From G963662605 sp963662605 (GTDB taxonomy: Bacteria > Bacteroidota > Ignavibacteria > Ignavibacteriales > Ignavibacteriaceae): a stretch of 64,000 bases of DNA. Positions 17,367 to 27,212 of this stretch are shown here, piece after piece. The translations under genes were made by a program, and so were the position numbers. Within the stretch, counting starts at the first letter, position 1. Each line of letters begins with the position of its first letter. The notes under the pieces are model-generated. The model was given only the letters and a program-made list of their open reading frames with translations. It was not told the DNA's origin and made no database searches. Location of the stretch: the NCBI GenBank assembly GCA_963662605.1, contig OY759785.1, positions 372,001 to 436,000 on the forward strand, in the 5' to 3' direction.

Positions 17367-19064
17367 ATGGCAAAAAAGACAAAACCGGCAGTTAGTAAAC
17401 CCCGCAAAACGAAAGAGGAATGGATTGAATTGCTCCTCTCATCGTGGAGGCCATATCTTCTGCTCTGTATTCTCGGTTTGCTGGTATATGGCAAAAGCCT
17501 GTTTTTCGGATTTGTTTTTTTTGACGACGACACTATCCTGATCAACAACTACAATCTTATTTCAGGATTCAATCAACTTTGGAAAATTTTCACATCCGCC
17601 ACGTTCACGTATTACCGCCCAATGCTGATTGTCTCGTTCCTTTTTGATGCACAGATTTCACAGCTCTCTCCGTGGATGTATCACTTATCGAATCTTATGT
17701 ATCATTTTGCGGCGGTATGTCTTGTATTTTATATTTTGTTGTTTTTACAGTATCCGCGCAAACTATCATTCCTGTTAAGCGCGGCGTTTCTTCTTCATCC
17801 GCTGCTTTCGCAGGCGGTCGCATGGATTCCGGGACGCAATGATCCGCTTGTAACTATTTTTATTTTACTTTCGTTTTTATTTTTCATAAAGTACACCAAC
17901 ACAAAACAGTTTTCTCATTTGGTATTACATGAACTGTTTTTTCTATTGGCACTATTCACCAAAGAAACCGCGCTCGTTTTTCCTGCCTTCTGCGCACTTT
18001 ATATACTCGTGCAGGAAAAAGACTGGCTGCGGCTCAAGGAATTCAGATATCTGTCCGCCAATTGGTTTGTTATTGCCCTCGCCTGGTTTGTAATCCGTAA
18101 AATTGCGCTAACCGGAGTTCCCATTGATGAAGAGTATTCGCTTCACGCGTTTATTGTAAACATACCCGTGCTCATGGAGTTCGTCGGGAAAATGATTTTA
18201 CCTCTGCGCCAGTCTCCTTACGCGATACTCGGTAGATCATCAACGGTTATCGGCTCGGCAATTTTATTTTTAGCCGCCCTCTTTGTGTTTCTTAACAGGA
18301 AAACGATCAGCCGTCGTGCGTATTTATATCTGGTATGGATGTTCCTATTTCTTGTCCCAAGTCTGTTTTTGCTCATCTATGGTTACGATCACCGCTTCCG
18401 GTATCTCGAACACCGGGCGTATCTTCCGATGGTCGGCATTGTTTTCTTTATCAGCGAGTTTGCTGCTACGGTTAATAAAGAAAAATTGTACACCCTTTTA
18501 CATGGGACATTGGTTGTCGTGATTGTGCTTTTTGGATTCCGGACGTATGTATTCTCGGAATATTTTTCCGAGCGAATGGTTTTTTGGAACGCTACAAAGG
18601 ATCTTTCGCCGGAGTGCCCCGATGTTTACACGGGTTTAGGTATGACTTATAATGCTATCGGTGATTATGAAAAATCCATATCTTCATTTAAAACGTCGGT
18701 TGAACTGGCTCCCAAGGTCTCCAATTATCGCAACCATTTGGGATATGCTTACGCTGTCCAAAATAGACTTGATGAAGCGGAAAATGAATTTAACGCCGCT
18801 GTACGTTATGACTCAACGCGTGCTGTCGGATTTTCGAATTTAGGGTATTTAAATTATCAGAAAGGCAATGTGCAGCGCGCCGAGCAATTATATTTAAAGG
18901 CGCTGCAAGTTGAAAAGAATTTTCCTGACCCGATGAACAAGCTGATGGAGTTATACTACCGGCAAAAACGGTATAACGAAGCTCTTGTGTACGCGAGAAA
19001 ATTAGAGGCAATCAATGCTACATTCGACAAACAGCTTCTGTTTCACATCATCATGCAGGAATAG
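17367..19064 (+). CDS. multi-membrane TPR protein, TMTC/PMT-like glycosyltransferase candidate
   Basis: Membrane protein of 565 residues: about ten transmembrane helices (residues 30-395) followed by a soluble tail of four or so TPR repeats (e.g. 'TGLGMTYNAIGDYEKSISSF', 'YRNHLGYAYAVQNRLDEAE'). The first periplasmic loop has an acidic D-D-D motif (FFDDDTILI, about 53-55), the position of the catalytic aspartates in GT-C glycosyltransferases, and 'HPLLSQAVAWIPGRNDPLV' matches the bacterial TMTC-like/DUF1736-related proteins. Proposed role: transfer of a sugar from a polyprenyl-phosphate donor to an exported protein or glycan (inference from family). The gene converges with a paralogue on the other strand two bases away. 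Confidence 0.75.
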   Translation: MAKKTKPAVSKPRKTKEEWIELLLSSWRPYLLLCILGLLVYGKSLFFGFVFFDDDTILINNYNLISGFNQLWKIFTSATFTYYRPMLIVSFLFDAQISQLSPWMYHLSNLMYHFAAVCLVFYILLFLQYPRKLSFLLSAAFLLHPLLSQAVAWIPGRNDPLVTIFILLSFLFFIKYTNTKQFSHLVLHELFFLLALFTKETALVFPAFCALYILVQEKDWLRLKEFRYLSANWFVIALAWFVIRKIALTGVPIDEEYSLHAFIVNIPVLMEFVGKMILPLRQSPYAILGRSSTVIGSAILFLAALFVFLNRKTISRRAYLYLVWMFLFLVPSLFLLIYGYDHRFRYLEHRAYLPMVGIVFFISEFAATVNKEKLYTLLHGTLVVVIVLFGFRTYVFSEYFSERMVFWNATKDLSPECPDVYTGLGMTYNAIGDYEKSISSFKTSVELAPKVSNYRNHLGYAYAVQNRLDEAENEFNAAVRYDSTRAVGFSNLGYLNYQKGNVQRAEQLYLKALQVEKNFPDPMNKLMELYYRQKRYNEALVYARKLEAINATFDKQLLFHIIMQE

Positions 19065-19066
19065 TT

Positions 19067-21028
19067 TTATTTCCTGAATCCTAACTGCCGGGCAGCCTGC
19101 CAGTCCTGTTGCGCAAACGGTAACCTGTTTGTTTTAGCAAATTCATTCCCGCGATAATAATATGCTTCCGGATTGTTGGCTTTAAATTTTATTGAGGCGG
19201 TAAAATCATCAATAGCTTCAGTGCTTTTACCCGCGTTGCTGTTAATAAGTCCGCGCAGCAAAAACGCATCACCGTACTTACTGTTTATCAGCAGAGCATT
19301 TCCAATATCCTGCAAAGCGCCCGATATATCCTTCGTGTAATATTTTGCACGGGCACGGTCATAGTATGTGCTGGCGGAATTTGGGTTTAGAGAAATTGCT
19401 TTTGTACAAGCTACAATAACGGAATCGTGTTTGCCTCTCAGCGAATAGACATAGCCCATGGCATCGTATATCTCAGCATTGAGTGTGTCGCGCAATGCAC
19501 CTTTTTTAAGACATACTAATCCATCATCATATTTTCCACACATGATTTTTTCAACGGCAAGTTCGTAATACAGTTTCTCATTACGCCCCGCAAACTGGGG
19601 ATACGTCGTATCTGCCTGTAATGCACGCGAGAACATTTTTTCCGCCAGCGCATTTTTTCCGAACTCACTTAACACTCTTGCCTCGCCGGCGAGTGCTTCG
19701 CTAAACTGCGAACACAGGAAATTCGCTTTTTCATAATCCGCAATTGCGCCGGCTTTATCAAGCTTTTTGCTTAAGAAATCTCCGCGGTATACTAATGCTA
19801 CAACATTTTTGTCTGAAGCCTGCACTGCGGATGAATGAAACATCAGCGGCTCATAATAATCCACCGAATGTTTAATACCGATGACAACAAAGAGAATAAT
19901 CAGCGGCACATAGAAAATGAAAATCTTTTTCAGGGCGTATTTTTTTCTGAGTGAAACAAGAACATGCTCAAGCGCGATTAAAAGGCCGATGAGAGGCAAT
20001 ACTGCCTGATACTCCTGATATTCCAATCCATGTTCAGCCATAGGAAGTCTGAATACTAAGCCGGCAACAAGAAAGATGCAAAACCACAATCCGCCGAATA
20101 CAAATGCTGTTTCCTTGTACTTTTTCGCGCGGATTAATGCGGTAGCGATTACCGCGATAGCAATCAGGCCGATTGCCACCGATTGCGGATCAAACAGCGG
20201 CATGGTGCTGAGATTTATCGGAAGAATTATCTTGCCGATAAGTACCGGAATAGCCGGAAGATTTTTTATAAACTGGTGTATGCCGATGTTCTCAAAACTT
20301 TTCGCTGGTGAAACGGCGATGCACCGGAAGATGACATAAAGTACGTAAACCAGAACCCAAAGTGGATATAAAGGTTTCTTTGTCTTCCCGGAATTGTACA
20401 GTCTTATATATAGAACAAATACTACCGGCAGTACAAGTGCGGCCTCATGTGAAAACAATGCCAGCAAAAGCCCCGCACCATGAAGAATCAGATATCCGCT
20501 TTTATTGCTTTGTATATATTTTATCAGTCCGAGGAATGCCGTGAGTCCAAACGCCAGCATGAACATATAACCCTGCGCCGGAATCCAGCACACTGCAGAA
20601 GTCAGCAAAGGGTGTGCGGCATACACCAACGCCAAAAGAAACGCGGATGTCTGGCTGCCTGATAGATTTTTAAGCACAAAGAACAAAAGCAGTACCGAAA
20701 TAATAAACAACACGGAACTCGCCGCGTGATATATCCACGGATTTCCGTCAGTAAACTGAGACGCAATAATAAATGAAACAGTTTGAACCGGGCGGTAAAA
20801 CGAATGAGAATGCGACAGATGCGTATCGGTAACAAAGGCTTTGGGAATATTTCCCGCCGCACTTATTGATTCCCAATTATCCTTGATAAGTGCAGTATCG
20901 CCAAACGAAGAATAATTAAATGTATACGTGTTGTAGTATAAAGCTCCCGCTACGACAAACAATATGGTTATAAACAGAATAAAATTTCTTTTCTGCGGCT
21001 CTATGGTCTTTTTTTCGTTTTTCTTCAT
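19067..21028 (-). CDS. multi-membrane TPR protein, TMTC/PMT-like, second copy
   Basis: 653 residues, same design as the convergent neighbour: about ten transmembrane helices, then a longer TPR tail (about 400-650; 'AYYYRGNEFAKTNRLPFAQQ' is the last repeat). It shares 'HPLLTSAVCWIPAQGY' and 'LLLALFSHEAALVLPVVFVL' with the paralogue. The first loop reads FGDTALIKDN, so only isolated acidic residues replace the D-D-D of the other copy; it may use a different donor or be catalytically changed. A clear ATG starts it. Probably an inner-membrane glycosyltransferase or protein-glycosylation factor; function is inferred only from the fold. Confidence 0.7.
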   Translation of the reverse strand: MKKNEKKTIEPQKRNFILFITILFVVAGALYYNTYTFNYSSFGDTALIKDNWESISAAGNIPKAFVTDTHLSHSHSFYRPVQTVSFIIASQFTDGNPWIYHAASSVLFIISVLLLFFVLKNLSGSQTSAFLLALVYAAHPLLTSAVCWIPAQGYMFMLAFGLTAFLGLIKYIQSNKSGYLILHGAGLLLALFSHEAALVLPVVFVLYIRLYNSGKTKKPLYPLWVLVYVLYVIFRCIAVSPAKSFENIGIHQFIKNLPAIPVLIGKIILPINLSTMPLFDPQSVAIGLIAIAVIATALIRAKKYKETAFVFGGLWFCIFLVAGLVFRLPMAEHGLEYQEYQAVLPLIGLLIALEHVLVSLRKKYALKKIFIFYVPLIILFVVIGIKHSVDYYEPLMFHSSAVQASDKNVVALVYRGDFLSKKLDKAGAIADYEKANFLCSQFSEALAGEARVLSEFGKNALAEKMFSRALQADTTYPQFAGRNEKLYYELAVEKIMCGKYDDGLVCLKKGALRDTLNAEIYDAMGYVYSLRGKHDSVIVACTKAISLNPNSASTYYDRARAKYYTKDISGALQDIGNALLINSKYGDAFLLRGLINSNAGKSTEAIDDFTASIKFKANNPEAYYYRGNEFAKTNRLPFAQQDWQAARQLGFRK

Positions 21029-21154
21029 GTTCCGGCAATTACAAGTAATCTGATAATAAAGAATATAAAATGGTAAAATTTGAGGAAAGAATTAAATAAA
21101 TAGTGAGAACTTAATTGACTGTGCACATGAAATTTCAGTGACAAGTTTTGAGTG

Positions 21155-21496
21155 TCATTCCGGAAAATCTGCCGCTGCTGCATTAGTAGCCAAGAATTGT
21201 AGAGCGGCAGATTTGTCCGTTCGCAGAATGCTGTGCAGAATCCAGTCCGAGAAATTTTTTAAGTTCAAATCCTTGTTTAAACAATCCCGTTGCAGTAAAG
21301 ATATGTGGATAACAATACCGTAGAAAAAGTTGTAAATCGAGTAAACAAAGAAAGCAATGTCGAGCACAAACGCATTCTGGCCCCTATAATGCATAAGCAT
21401 AGAGCGAACCGGAGTCGTCAGAATGGATTCCGGATAAATCTGTCGTAACATATCTCGACTAAAACCAGGATTACCGCGACAGATTTTCCGGAATGG
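21155..21496. repeat. MITE-like segment bounded by a 15-bp inverted repeat
   Basis: The 627-base gap between the TPR gene and the permease holds a block whose ends read CATTCCGGAAAATCT (21156-21170) and AGATTTTCCGGAATG (21481-21495), perfect inverted copies. A second inner pair exists ('cagatttgtccg' near 21207 and 'cggataaatctg' near 21431). Inside is one open frame of 114 codons on the minus strand that spans the whole block including its ends; I could not recognise it and treat it as non-coding. The left end, with 'gaaatttcagtgacaa' before it, recurs at 59.75 kb. Confidence 0.5.
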
Positions 21497-21655
21497 CAAT
21501 CAGACATTTGCCTCTCGATATAAAATATACCCATCCCTCTTGTCCTGCTGAAACAAAATTCATAGATTAGCATGAGCAACCGCCGGATTTTCATCTCGCG
21601 GGTCTCTGTGTTTTTGCCCTGTACATTATACTCCACAATAATGATTAGGATATTC

Positions 21656-22912
21656 ATGAAAACAAGAGTTATCCAGGTCAATGAAAGACCGCCAATCGCA
21701 AAAAGCCTGCCTCTCAGCTTCCAGCATTTATTTGCGATGTTCGGTGCGTCGGTTTTAGTTCCTGTCCTCTTTAAAATAGATCCTTCGACTGTTCTGCTTA
21801 TGAACGGTGTCGGCACACTGCTATATATATTGATGACAAAAGGAAAAATTCCCGCCTTTCTCGGCTCAAGCTTTGCATTCATTTCTCCCGTTACGTTGGT
21901 GATTATGGGCTACGGGTACAATACCGCGCTTGGCGGATTTATTGTATCGGGACTTATATTCATTTGTGTCGCTTTGATTTTCAAGTTTCTCGGTTCCGAC
22001 TGGGTACATGTCGTGTTTCCGCCGGCTGCAATGGGTGCTATCGTTGCAATAATCGGACTTGAACTGGCTCCGGTTGCAGCGCGTATGGCAGGACTCGTTG
22101 TGCAGAATAATCAGCCGCTTGATGCAAAGACGGTAACGGTTTCTATTTCGACACTATCAATCGTAATCCTCGGCTCTGTGCTTTTCAAAGGTTTCATGCG
22201 CATTATTCCGGTTTTAACTGGCATTGTTGCAGGATATATTCTTGCAGTGTATCTTGGCATTGTAAATTTCGATGCAATTAATCAAGCCTCATGGTTCAAA
22301 CTACCTACATTCTACACCCCGGTATTTAATATATCCGCAATCATTATCATCATTCCCGCTTCTCTCGTTGTTATTGCCGAACATATCGGACATCTGATTG
22401 TGACGGGAAACATTGTTGAAAAAGAACTTACCAAAGATCCGGGACTACATCGTTCACTTATGGGTGATGGGGTTTCCACAGTATTGTCCGGTTTAGTTGG
22501 TTCGGTGCCGACAACAACCTACGGTGAAAACATCGGTGTACTTGCACTGACAAAAGTTTATAGCGTGTGGGTTATCGGCGGAGCCGCGGTTATTTCAATT
22601 GCAATATCTTTTATCGGAAAGCTCAGCGCGGCGATTCAAACCATACCGGCGGCGGTTATGGGCGGCGTATCTCTGATGCTGTTCGGGGTTATTGCAGCAT
22701 CCGGTATCCGCATGCTTGTCGAAGCAAAACTCGATTACAGCAAACCGAAGAATCTTATTCTTACTGCATTTGTTCTCACCATCGGAATCAGCGGCGCACA
22801 TGTTAAACTCGGTTCAGTTGAACTAGCCGGAATGGCGCTTGCAACCGTTTTATCAATTATTATAAGTCTGTCATTTAAAGTGTTTGAAATGACAGGATTG
22901 ATGAATGAATAA
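21656..22912 (+). CDS. uracil/xanthine permease (NCS2, UraA-like)
   Basis: Inner-membrane nucleobase transporter of 418 residues, the normal UraA length, with about 14 hydrophobic segments. Signature motifs are present: 'LPLSFQHLFAMFGASVLVPV' at the start, 'VVIAEHIGHL' with the substrate-binding glutamate in the middle, and 'GLVGSVPTTTYGENIGVLAL' with the second essential glutamate. These favour the uracil branch over xanthine. I chose the ATG preceded by an AGGA element; the frame is open 84 bases further upstream but that part overlaps a non-coding repeat. Imports pyrimidine base with protons; no salvage enzyme is adjacent. Confidence 0.92.
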   Translation: MKTRVIQVNERPPIAKSLPLSFQHLFAMFGASVLVPVLFKIDPSTVLLMNGVGTLLYILMTKGKIPAFLGSSFAFISPVTLVIMGYGYNTALGGFIVSGLIFICVALIFKFLGSDWVHVVFPPAAMGAIVAIIGLELAPVAARMAGLVVQNNQPLDAKTVTVSISTLSIVILGSVLFKGFMRIIPVLTGIVAGYILAVYLGIVNFDAINQASWFKLPTFYTPVFNISAIIIIIPASLVVIAEHIGHLIVTGNIVEKELTKDPGLHRSLMGDGVSTVLSGLVGSVPTTTYGENIGVLALTKVYSVWVIGGAAVISIAISFIGKLSAAIQTIPAAVMGGVSLMLFGVIAASGIRMLVEAKLDYSKPKNLILTAFVLTIGISGAHVKLGSVELAGMALATVLSIIISLSFKVFEMTGLMNE

Positions 22913-22976
22913 ATTTTGTAATGCTATGCGAAATGCTTATTGTATAACTTTTTAACAACAATTGGCCCAACTAAAG

Positions 22977-24707
22977 ATGAAATTGAAATATTTTACTGCT
23001 CTGTTTTTTATTGCTACCGGTCTCTTATGCGCTAAGGATTTCCGTGTGAATTCCGCTTCGGGTTTTTCTTCAGCACTTTCTTCAATCATGCCCGGTGACA
23101 CGATGACGATTCTCAATGGCGCCTATACAAACTGGAACATAGCATTTAATGCGAGCGGGACAGCTTCCTCCCCTATTCTATTACGGACAGAAACTACCGG
23201 CGGAGTTACCTTAACGGGGTCGTCCTCGATCAAAATCGGCGGGGCTTATCTTATTGTTGACGGATTCACTTTTTCAAACGGGTACATTGCATCCGGCGGC
23301 GTTGTGGAATTTAGAAGTTCAGGTACCAACTACGCGAATCACTGCCGGTTGACCAACACAAAAATCGTAAACTACAGCAATCCCGATTCATCGGTTGATA
23401 CAAAATGGATTTCCATCTACGGACAATATAACAGAGTTGATCATTGTTCTCTCAAGGGCAAATCAAATCTCGGAACAACGCTCGTCGTATGGCGCCCTGA
23501 TACATCCGCCAACTACGCCCTCATTGATTCCAATTATTTTGGTCCCCGCCCGGACTTGAATTTGAATGGCGCGGAGACAATTCGCATCGGAACCGGAGAA
23601 TATGCCTTATCGAGTTCGTATTCGGTTGTTACAAACAACTATTTCGAAGAGTGCGACGGAGAAATGGAGATTGTTTCCAACAAGTCCTGCAACAATATGT
23701 ACTCCTACAACACATTTGTTAATTGTAAAGGTACGCTGACATTACGCAACGGTAACAATTGCTCGGTATATGGCAACTTCTTTTTCGGTAACGGTACCGT
23801 TAACACCGGCGGCATCCGGATCATCGGTGAAGATCATCGTGTATATAACAACTACCTCACCGGTCTTACAGGCAACGATACAAAGTCGGCAATAACGCTA
23901 ATGAATGGCACACCAACAACAGCTTCCACGGTTTATAATCAGGTAAAAAGAGCCGTTATTGCTTTTAATACCATCATTGACAATACTGCGGATATCAGCA
24001 TCGGCGTTGTTGCTGATAAAACCGCCACACTTCCACCTCTTGACTGCATAATTGCAAATAACGTTATCGCCGGTTCATCTGCACCGCTTGTTACGTTGAC
24101 GACAACTCCCGCAAACATGACATGGAAAGGAAATATTTTTTACGGTGCCTCATCCGGATTCACGACGCTTCCTGACAGCAACTACATTGCCGACCCAAAA
24201 CTGCTCGCGGTGGATGAAACGGGTGTACGACATATCAGTTCAGCAAGTCCGGCTATTGATGCGGCACTCGGAACATACGACTTTGCATTTATTGATATAG
24301 ATGGTCAGCCTCGTGGTATAAAGAAAGATATAGGGGCTGATGAGTATTCATTAGCGGGCAGAACGGTTGCGCCGATAAAACTATCCGATGTGGGACCGCG
24401 GACAGGTACATCATCCGTTAATGACAGCCACGGTGAAATAAGATCCGATTTTGAATTATTGCAAAACTATCCGAATCCATTTAATCCTTCGACAAAAATA
24501 CAATACACCATCACAAACTGTGGATGGGTGCGACTGAAAATTGTGGATATTCTCGGTCGTGAAGTCGCTCAACTTGTCAACAAAGAACTCCCTGCCGGTA
24601 CATACACAGAGCGATTCACCCCGCAAAACCCGGCGAGCGGAGTCTATTACTCCGTTTTGGAGTATAACGGGTCTGTGAAATCGAAAAAACTGCTTCTGCT
24701 GAAATAA
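22977..24707 (+). CDS. polysaccharide lyase family 6-like protein with T9SS sorting domain
   Basis: Exported protein of 576 residues: signal peptide, then a right-handed beta-helix of the chondroitinase-B/alginate-lyase (PL6) family from about residue 20 to 450, and a type A T9SS domain (YPNPFNPSTKIQY ... PASGVYYSVL). The PL6 catalytic pair is visible: Lys about 236 in 'EMEIVSNKSCNN', which also carries the Ca2+-binding glutamates, and Arg about 257 in 'GTLTLRNGNNCS'. The residue after that arginine is Asn where the neighbour and most PL6 enzymes have His. Likely cleaves alginate- or chondroitin-like uronic-acid polymer outside the cell by beta-elimination. ATG chosen over an upstream TTG. 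Tandem paralogue follows. Confidence 0.85.
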   Translation: MKLKYFTALFFIATGLLCAKDFRVNSASGFSSALSSIMPGDTMTILNGAYTNWNIAFNASGTASSPILLRTETTGGVTLTGSSSIKIGGAYLIVDGFTFSNGYIASGGVVEFRSSGTNYANHCRLTNTKIVNYSNPDSSVDTKWISIYGQYNRVDHCSLKGKSNLGTTLVVWRPDTSANYALIDSNYFGPRPDLNLNGAETIRIGTGEYALSSSYSVVTNNYFEECDGEMEIVSNKSCNNMYSYNTFVNCKGTLTLRNGNNCSVYGNFFFGNGTVNTGGIRIIGEDHRVYNNYLTGLTGNDTKSAITLMNGTPTTASTVYNQVKRAVIAFNTIIDNTADISIGVVADKTATLPPLDCIIANNVIAGSSAPLVTLTTTPANMTWKGNIFYGASSGFTTLPDSNYIADPKLLAVDETGVRHISSASPAIDAALGTYDFAFIDIDGQPRGIKKDIGADEYSLAGRTVAPIKLSDVGPRTGTSSVNDSHGEIRSDFELLQNYPNPFNPSTKIQYTITNCGWVRLKIVDILGREVAQLVNKELPAGTYTERFTPQNPASGVYYSVLEYNGSVKSKKLLLLK

Positions 24708-24847
24708 GCTTTCCGGTAAAAAAGCCTTAAAATAGTCTCTTTTCGGGGAATAATTGCGCTATTTTCACAATACCTTTTATTTTTAGCTTGTATGATGTAT
24801 GATTTATTGTTAAGTTAACCGGTACTCTTAAACTAACCTTTATTCCA

Positions 24848-26599
24848 ATGAATATTAGATCAATACTTGCTGCTATTCTTTTAATAACGGGAACGTTCAC
24901 CGCAACAGAATACCGTGTTAGCACCTCATCCGGTTTCACTTCCGCCCTGTCGTCAATCAAGGCCGGAGATACTATCACGATTCTCAATGGTACATATACA
25001 AATTGGGCTATCGCATTTAATGCAACAGGTACACAGGCCGCACCGATATTGCTGCGGGCTGAAACCGTGGGCGGAGTTATCCTTTCAGGTGTTTCGTCAC
25101 TGAAAATCGGCGGGAAATATTTAATCGTCAACGGCTTAACATTTAAAAACGGATATATTACTTCCGGCAGTGTTATTGATTTCAGAAATTCATCGAACAC
25201 AAACAGCAGTTACTGCCGCCTGACGAACACCAGCATCGTTGATTATAATAATCCCGACACCACCACCGACAACGTTGATTCAAAATGGGTTTCCATATAC
25301 GGAAAATATAACCGTGTTGATCATTGCTATTTAAAAGGCAAAAGAAATCTTGGTACGACTCTTGTCGTTTGGCGTCCGGACACGTTGGCGAATTATGCAC
25401 AGATAGATTCAAATTATTTCGGTCCACGCCCGCTGCTTCCGACATGGGTCGGCTCAAACGGTGCTGAGACTATTCGCCTTGGAACAAGCGATTATTCGCT
25501 GTCAAGCTCATACTCGATTGTTGAACATAACTACTTCGAAATGTGCAACGGCGAGATTGAAACAATCTCAAACAAATCATGCAACAACATCTATCGCTAT
25601 AACACATTTGTCAGCTGTCAGGGCACGCTTACGCTGCGCCACGGCAACAAGTGCTCGGTATATGGAAATTACTTTTTCTGCAATCATAAGACAAACTCCG
25701 GCGGCATACGCATCATCGGCGAAGACCACAAAGTTTACAACAACTATGTTTCCGGCGGTTCGGGTTCAAGTTTTAAATCCGCACTTACCATTATGAACGG
25801 ATATTTTAACTCCGCGCTGAATGAATACTATCAGGTAAAAAGAGCGTTGGTCGCTTTCAATACATTTGTAGATAATGTTAACAACTTTAATATCGGTGCG
25901 CACAGCGATACATCCGGCAGTCAGGTTCCGCTTGATTGCGTAATTGCCAATAATATTGTGTATGGTACATCATCCCCGCTCGTTGCGTTCAACGATACGC
26001 CGATTAACATGACTTGGCTTGGAAATATTTTCTACGGCGCGACAACGGGATTCACAACATTCCCGGCAAACAATTTTAATGTTGATCCGAAACTGCAGAC
26101 AGCGGATTCCTATGGAATCAGGCATTTAAGCTCCTCAAGTCCGGCAATTGATGCCGCCCTCGGTACTTATGATACACTGTTAGTTGATATGGATGGTCAG
26201 ACACGCGATGCGAAGAAGGATATCGGCGCTGATGAATATTCAACCGCCACGGCTCTCATTGTCCCGATGAACGCGACCACAACGGGTCCACGCGCAACCA
26301 CAACCGGAATTAACGACGGCATAAAAACCAGTGATGTAAATTTCCGATTGATGCAGAACTATCCCAATCCGTTTAACCCCGCTACCACGCTGCGTTATTC
26401 AATACCACAGCGCGGTAATGTTACATTAAAAGTCTTCAACTCGTTAGGCAAAGAAGTTAAAGAGCTGGTTAACCAGGAACAACCGCAGGGCACCTATCAG
26501 ATTCGCTTTGATGCAAGTACACTCGCGAGCGGCGTGTATTATTCAACATTATGTTTTAACGGCATGACCGCAACACAAAAAATTATTTTGATGAAATAA
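24848..26599 (+). CDS. polysaccharide lyase family 6-like protein with T9SS sorting domain, second copy
   Basis: 583 residues, collinear with the preceding gene over its whole length (for example 'GTTLVVWRPDT', 'IDSNYFGPRP', 'GGIRIIGEDH' are shared), so the two arose by tandem duplication. It keeps the complete PL6 site: Lys about 243 in 'ETISNKSCNN' and Arg about 264 in 'GTLTLRHGNKCS'. It has small insertions, e.g. LLPTWVGS before the Ca2+-site motif NGAETIR. Ends in a T9SS domain (YPNPFNPATTLRY). Predicted extracellular uronic-acid polysaccharide lyase. The ATG opens a signal peptide. Followed by a terminator-like hairpin. Confidence 0.87.
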   Translation: MNIRSILAAILLITGTFTATEYRVSTSSGFTSALSSIKAGDTITILNGTYTNWAIAFNATGTQAAPILLRAETVGGVILSGVSSLKIGGKYLIVNGLTFKNGYITSGSVIDFRNSSNTNSSYCRLTNTSIVDYNNPDTTTDNVDSKWVSIYGKYNRVDHCYLKGKRNLGTTLVVWRPDTLANYAQIDSNYFGPRPLLPTWVGSNGAETIRLGTSDYSLSSSYSIVEHNYFEMCNGEIETISNKSCNNIYRYNTFVSCQGTLTLRHGNKCSVYGNYFFCNHKTNSGGIRIIGEDHKVYNNYVSGGSGSSFKSALTIMNGYFNSALNEYYQVKRALVAFNTFVDNVNNFNIGAHSDTSGSQVPLDCVIANNIVYGTSSPLVAFNDTPINMTWLGNIFYGATTGFTTFPANNFNVDPKLQTADSYGIRHLSSSSPAIDAALGTYDTLLVDMDGQTRDAKKDIGADEYSTATALIVPMNATTTGPRATTTGINDGIKTSDVNFRLMQNYPNPFNPATTLRYSIPQRGNVTLKVFNSLGKEVKELVNQEQPQGTYQIRFDASTLASGVYYSTLCFNGMTATQKIILMK

Positions 26600-26637
26600 C
26601 CCGTTTAGTTTATTTTCTAGTACTACTAAACACCGTA

Positions 26638-26675
26638 ACAATAACCCTCGCCTCCACCGGCGGGGGTTATTTGTT
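26638..26675 (+). terminator. hairpin terminator after the PL6 pair
   Basis: AATAACCCTCGCC pairs with GGCGGGGGTTATT (one mismatch) around a six-base loop, followed by TTGTTTT. It lies 40 bases after the second lyase gene and probably ends that transcript. Confidence 0.7.
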
Positions 26676-27180
26676 TTATACAATTGGGTAGCGCACCCTT
26701 TTCTTGCCCATGTGTTAAAAGTCTGTTGCATAAGTTATTAATAAAGTGAACTCACCCCGTTGCCCCTCTCTTGGCAAGCGAGAGGCGAGCCCGAAGATAT
26801 AATTCTTGCTTGAATTAAGGTGGCGAAGGCGGTTATCGAGCTTGCGAGATATGAGTTCGGTTTTGAATATTTGCCATGAAAATAATATAATGACTTGTGC
26901 AACAGACTCTTCAACAACAAAAATAAGATGAGACCAAACAAAACTCCTGCGAGCCGCTTCTCCGAAGCTCAATTCTCCGCGCGACCGCCCATATCTACTA
27001 GGCTGACACCGCCTTGCGGTTCAGAAAATTGTTCGTCAACTAAACTTATTTGTGCTCTTTAACCTAAAATGTTCCCGATCGTTCATGAGCGCTGCAAGCG
27101 CGGCAGCTTAGTAGTATATAAATGTAATCTATTGGCGATTGAGCGCCGGAGGTGCGACACGATGCATGTTTTCTCTTGAC
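26676..27180. repeat. gene-free stretch with hairpin repeat fragments
   Basis: About 500 bases without a gene. It includes a 'cctctcttggcaagcgagagg' type hairpin near 26766, related to the one near 36.1 kb that begins 'cgaactcaccc', a palindrome 'gcgctgcaagcgc' near 27088, and 'gagcgccggaggtgcgacac' near 27140. I see no toxin gene ahead of the regulator that follows. Confidence 0.4.
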
Positions 27181-27212
27181 AGGTGTCGTCCATTGGCGCA
27201 TATTCATATTCT

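Noticed and set aside
21304..21312. Perfect DnaA box (TGTGGATAA) in a gene-free region, possible oriC
   Set aside because: Only one box was seen, without a cluster or A+T-rich unwinding region, and it sits inside a repeat-like block.
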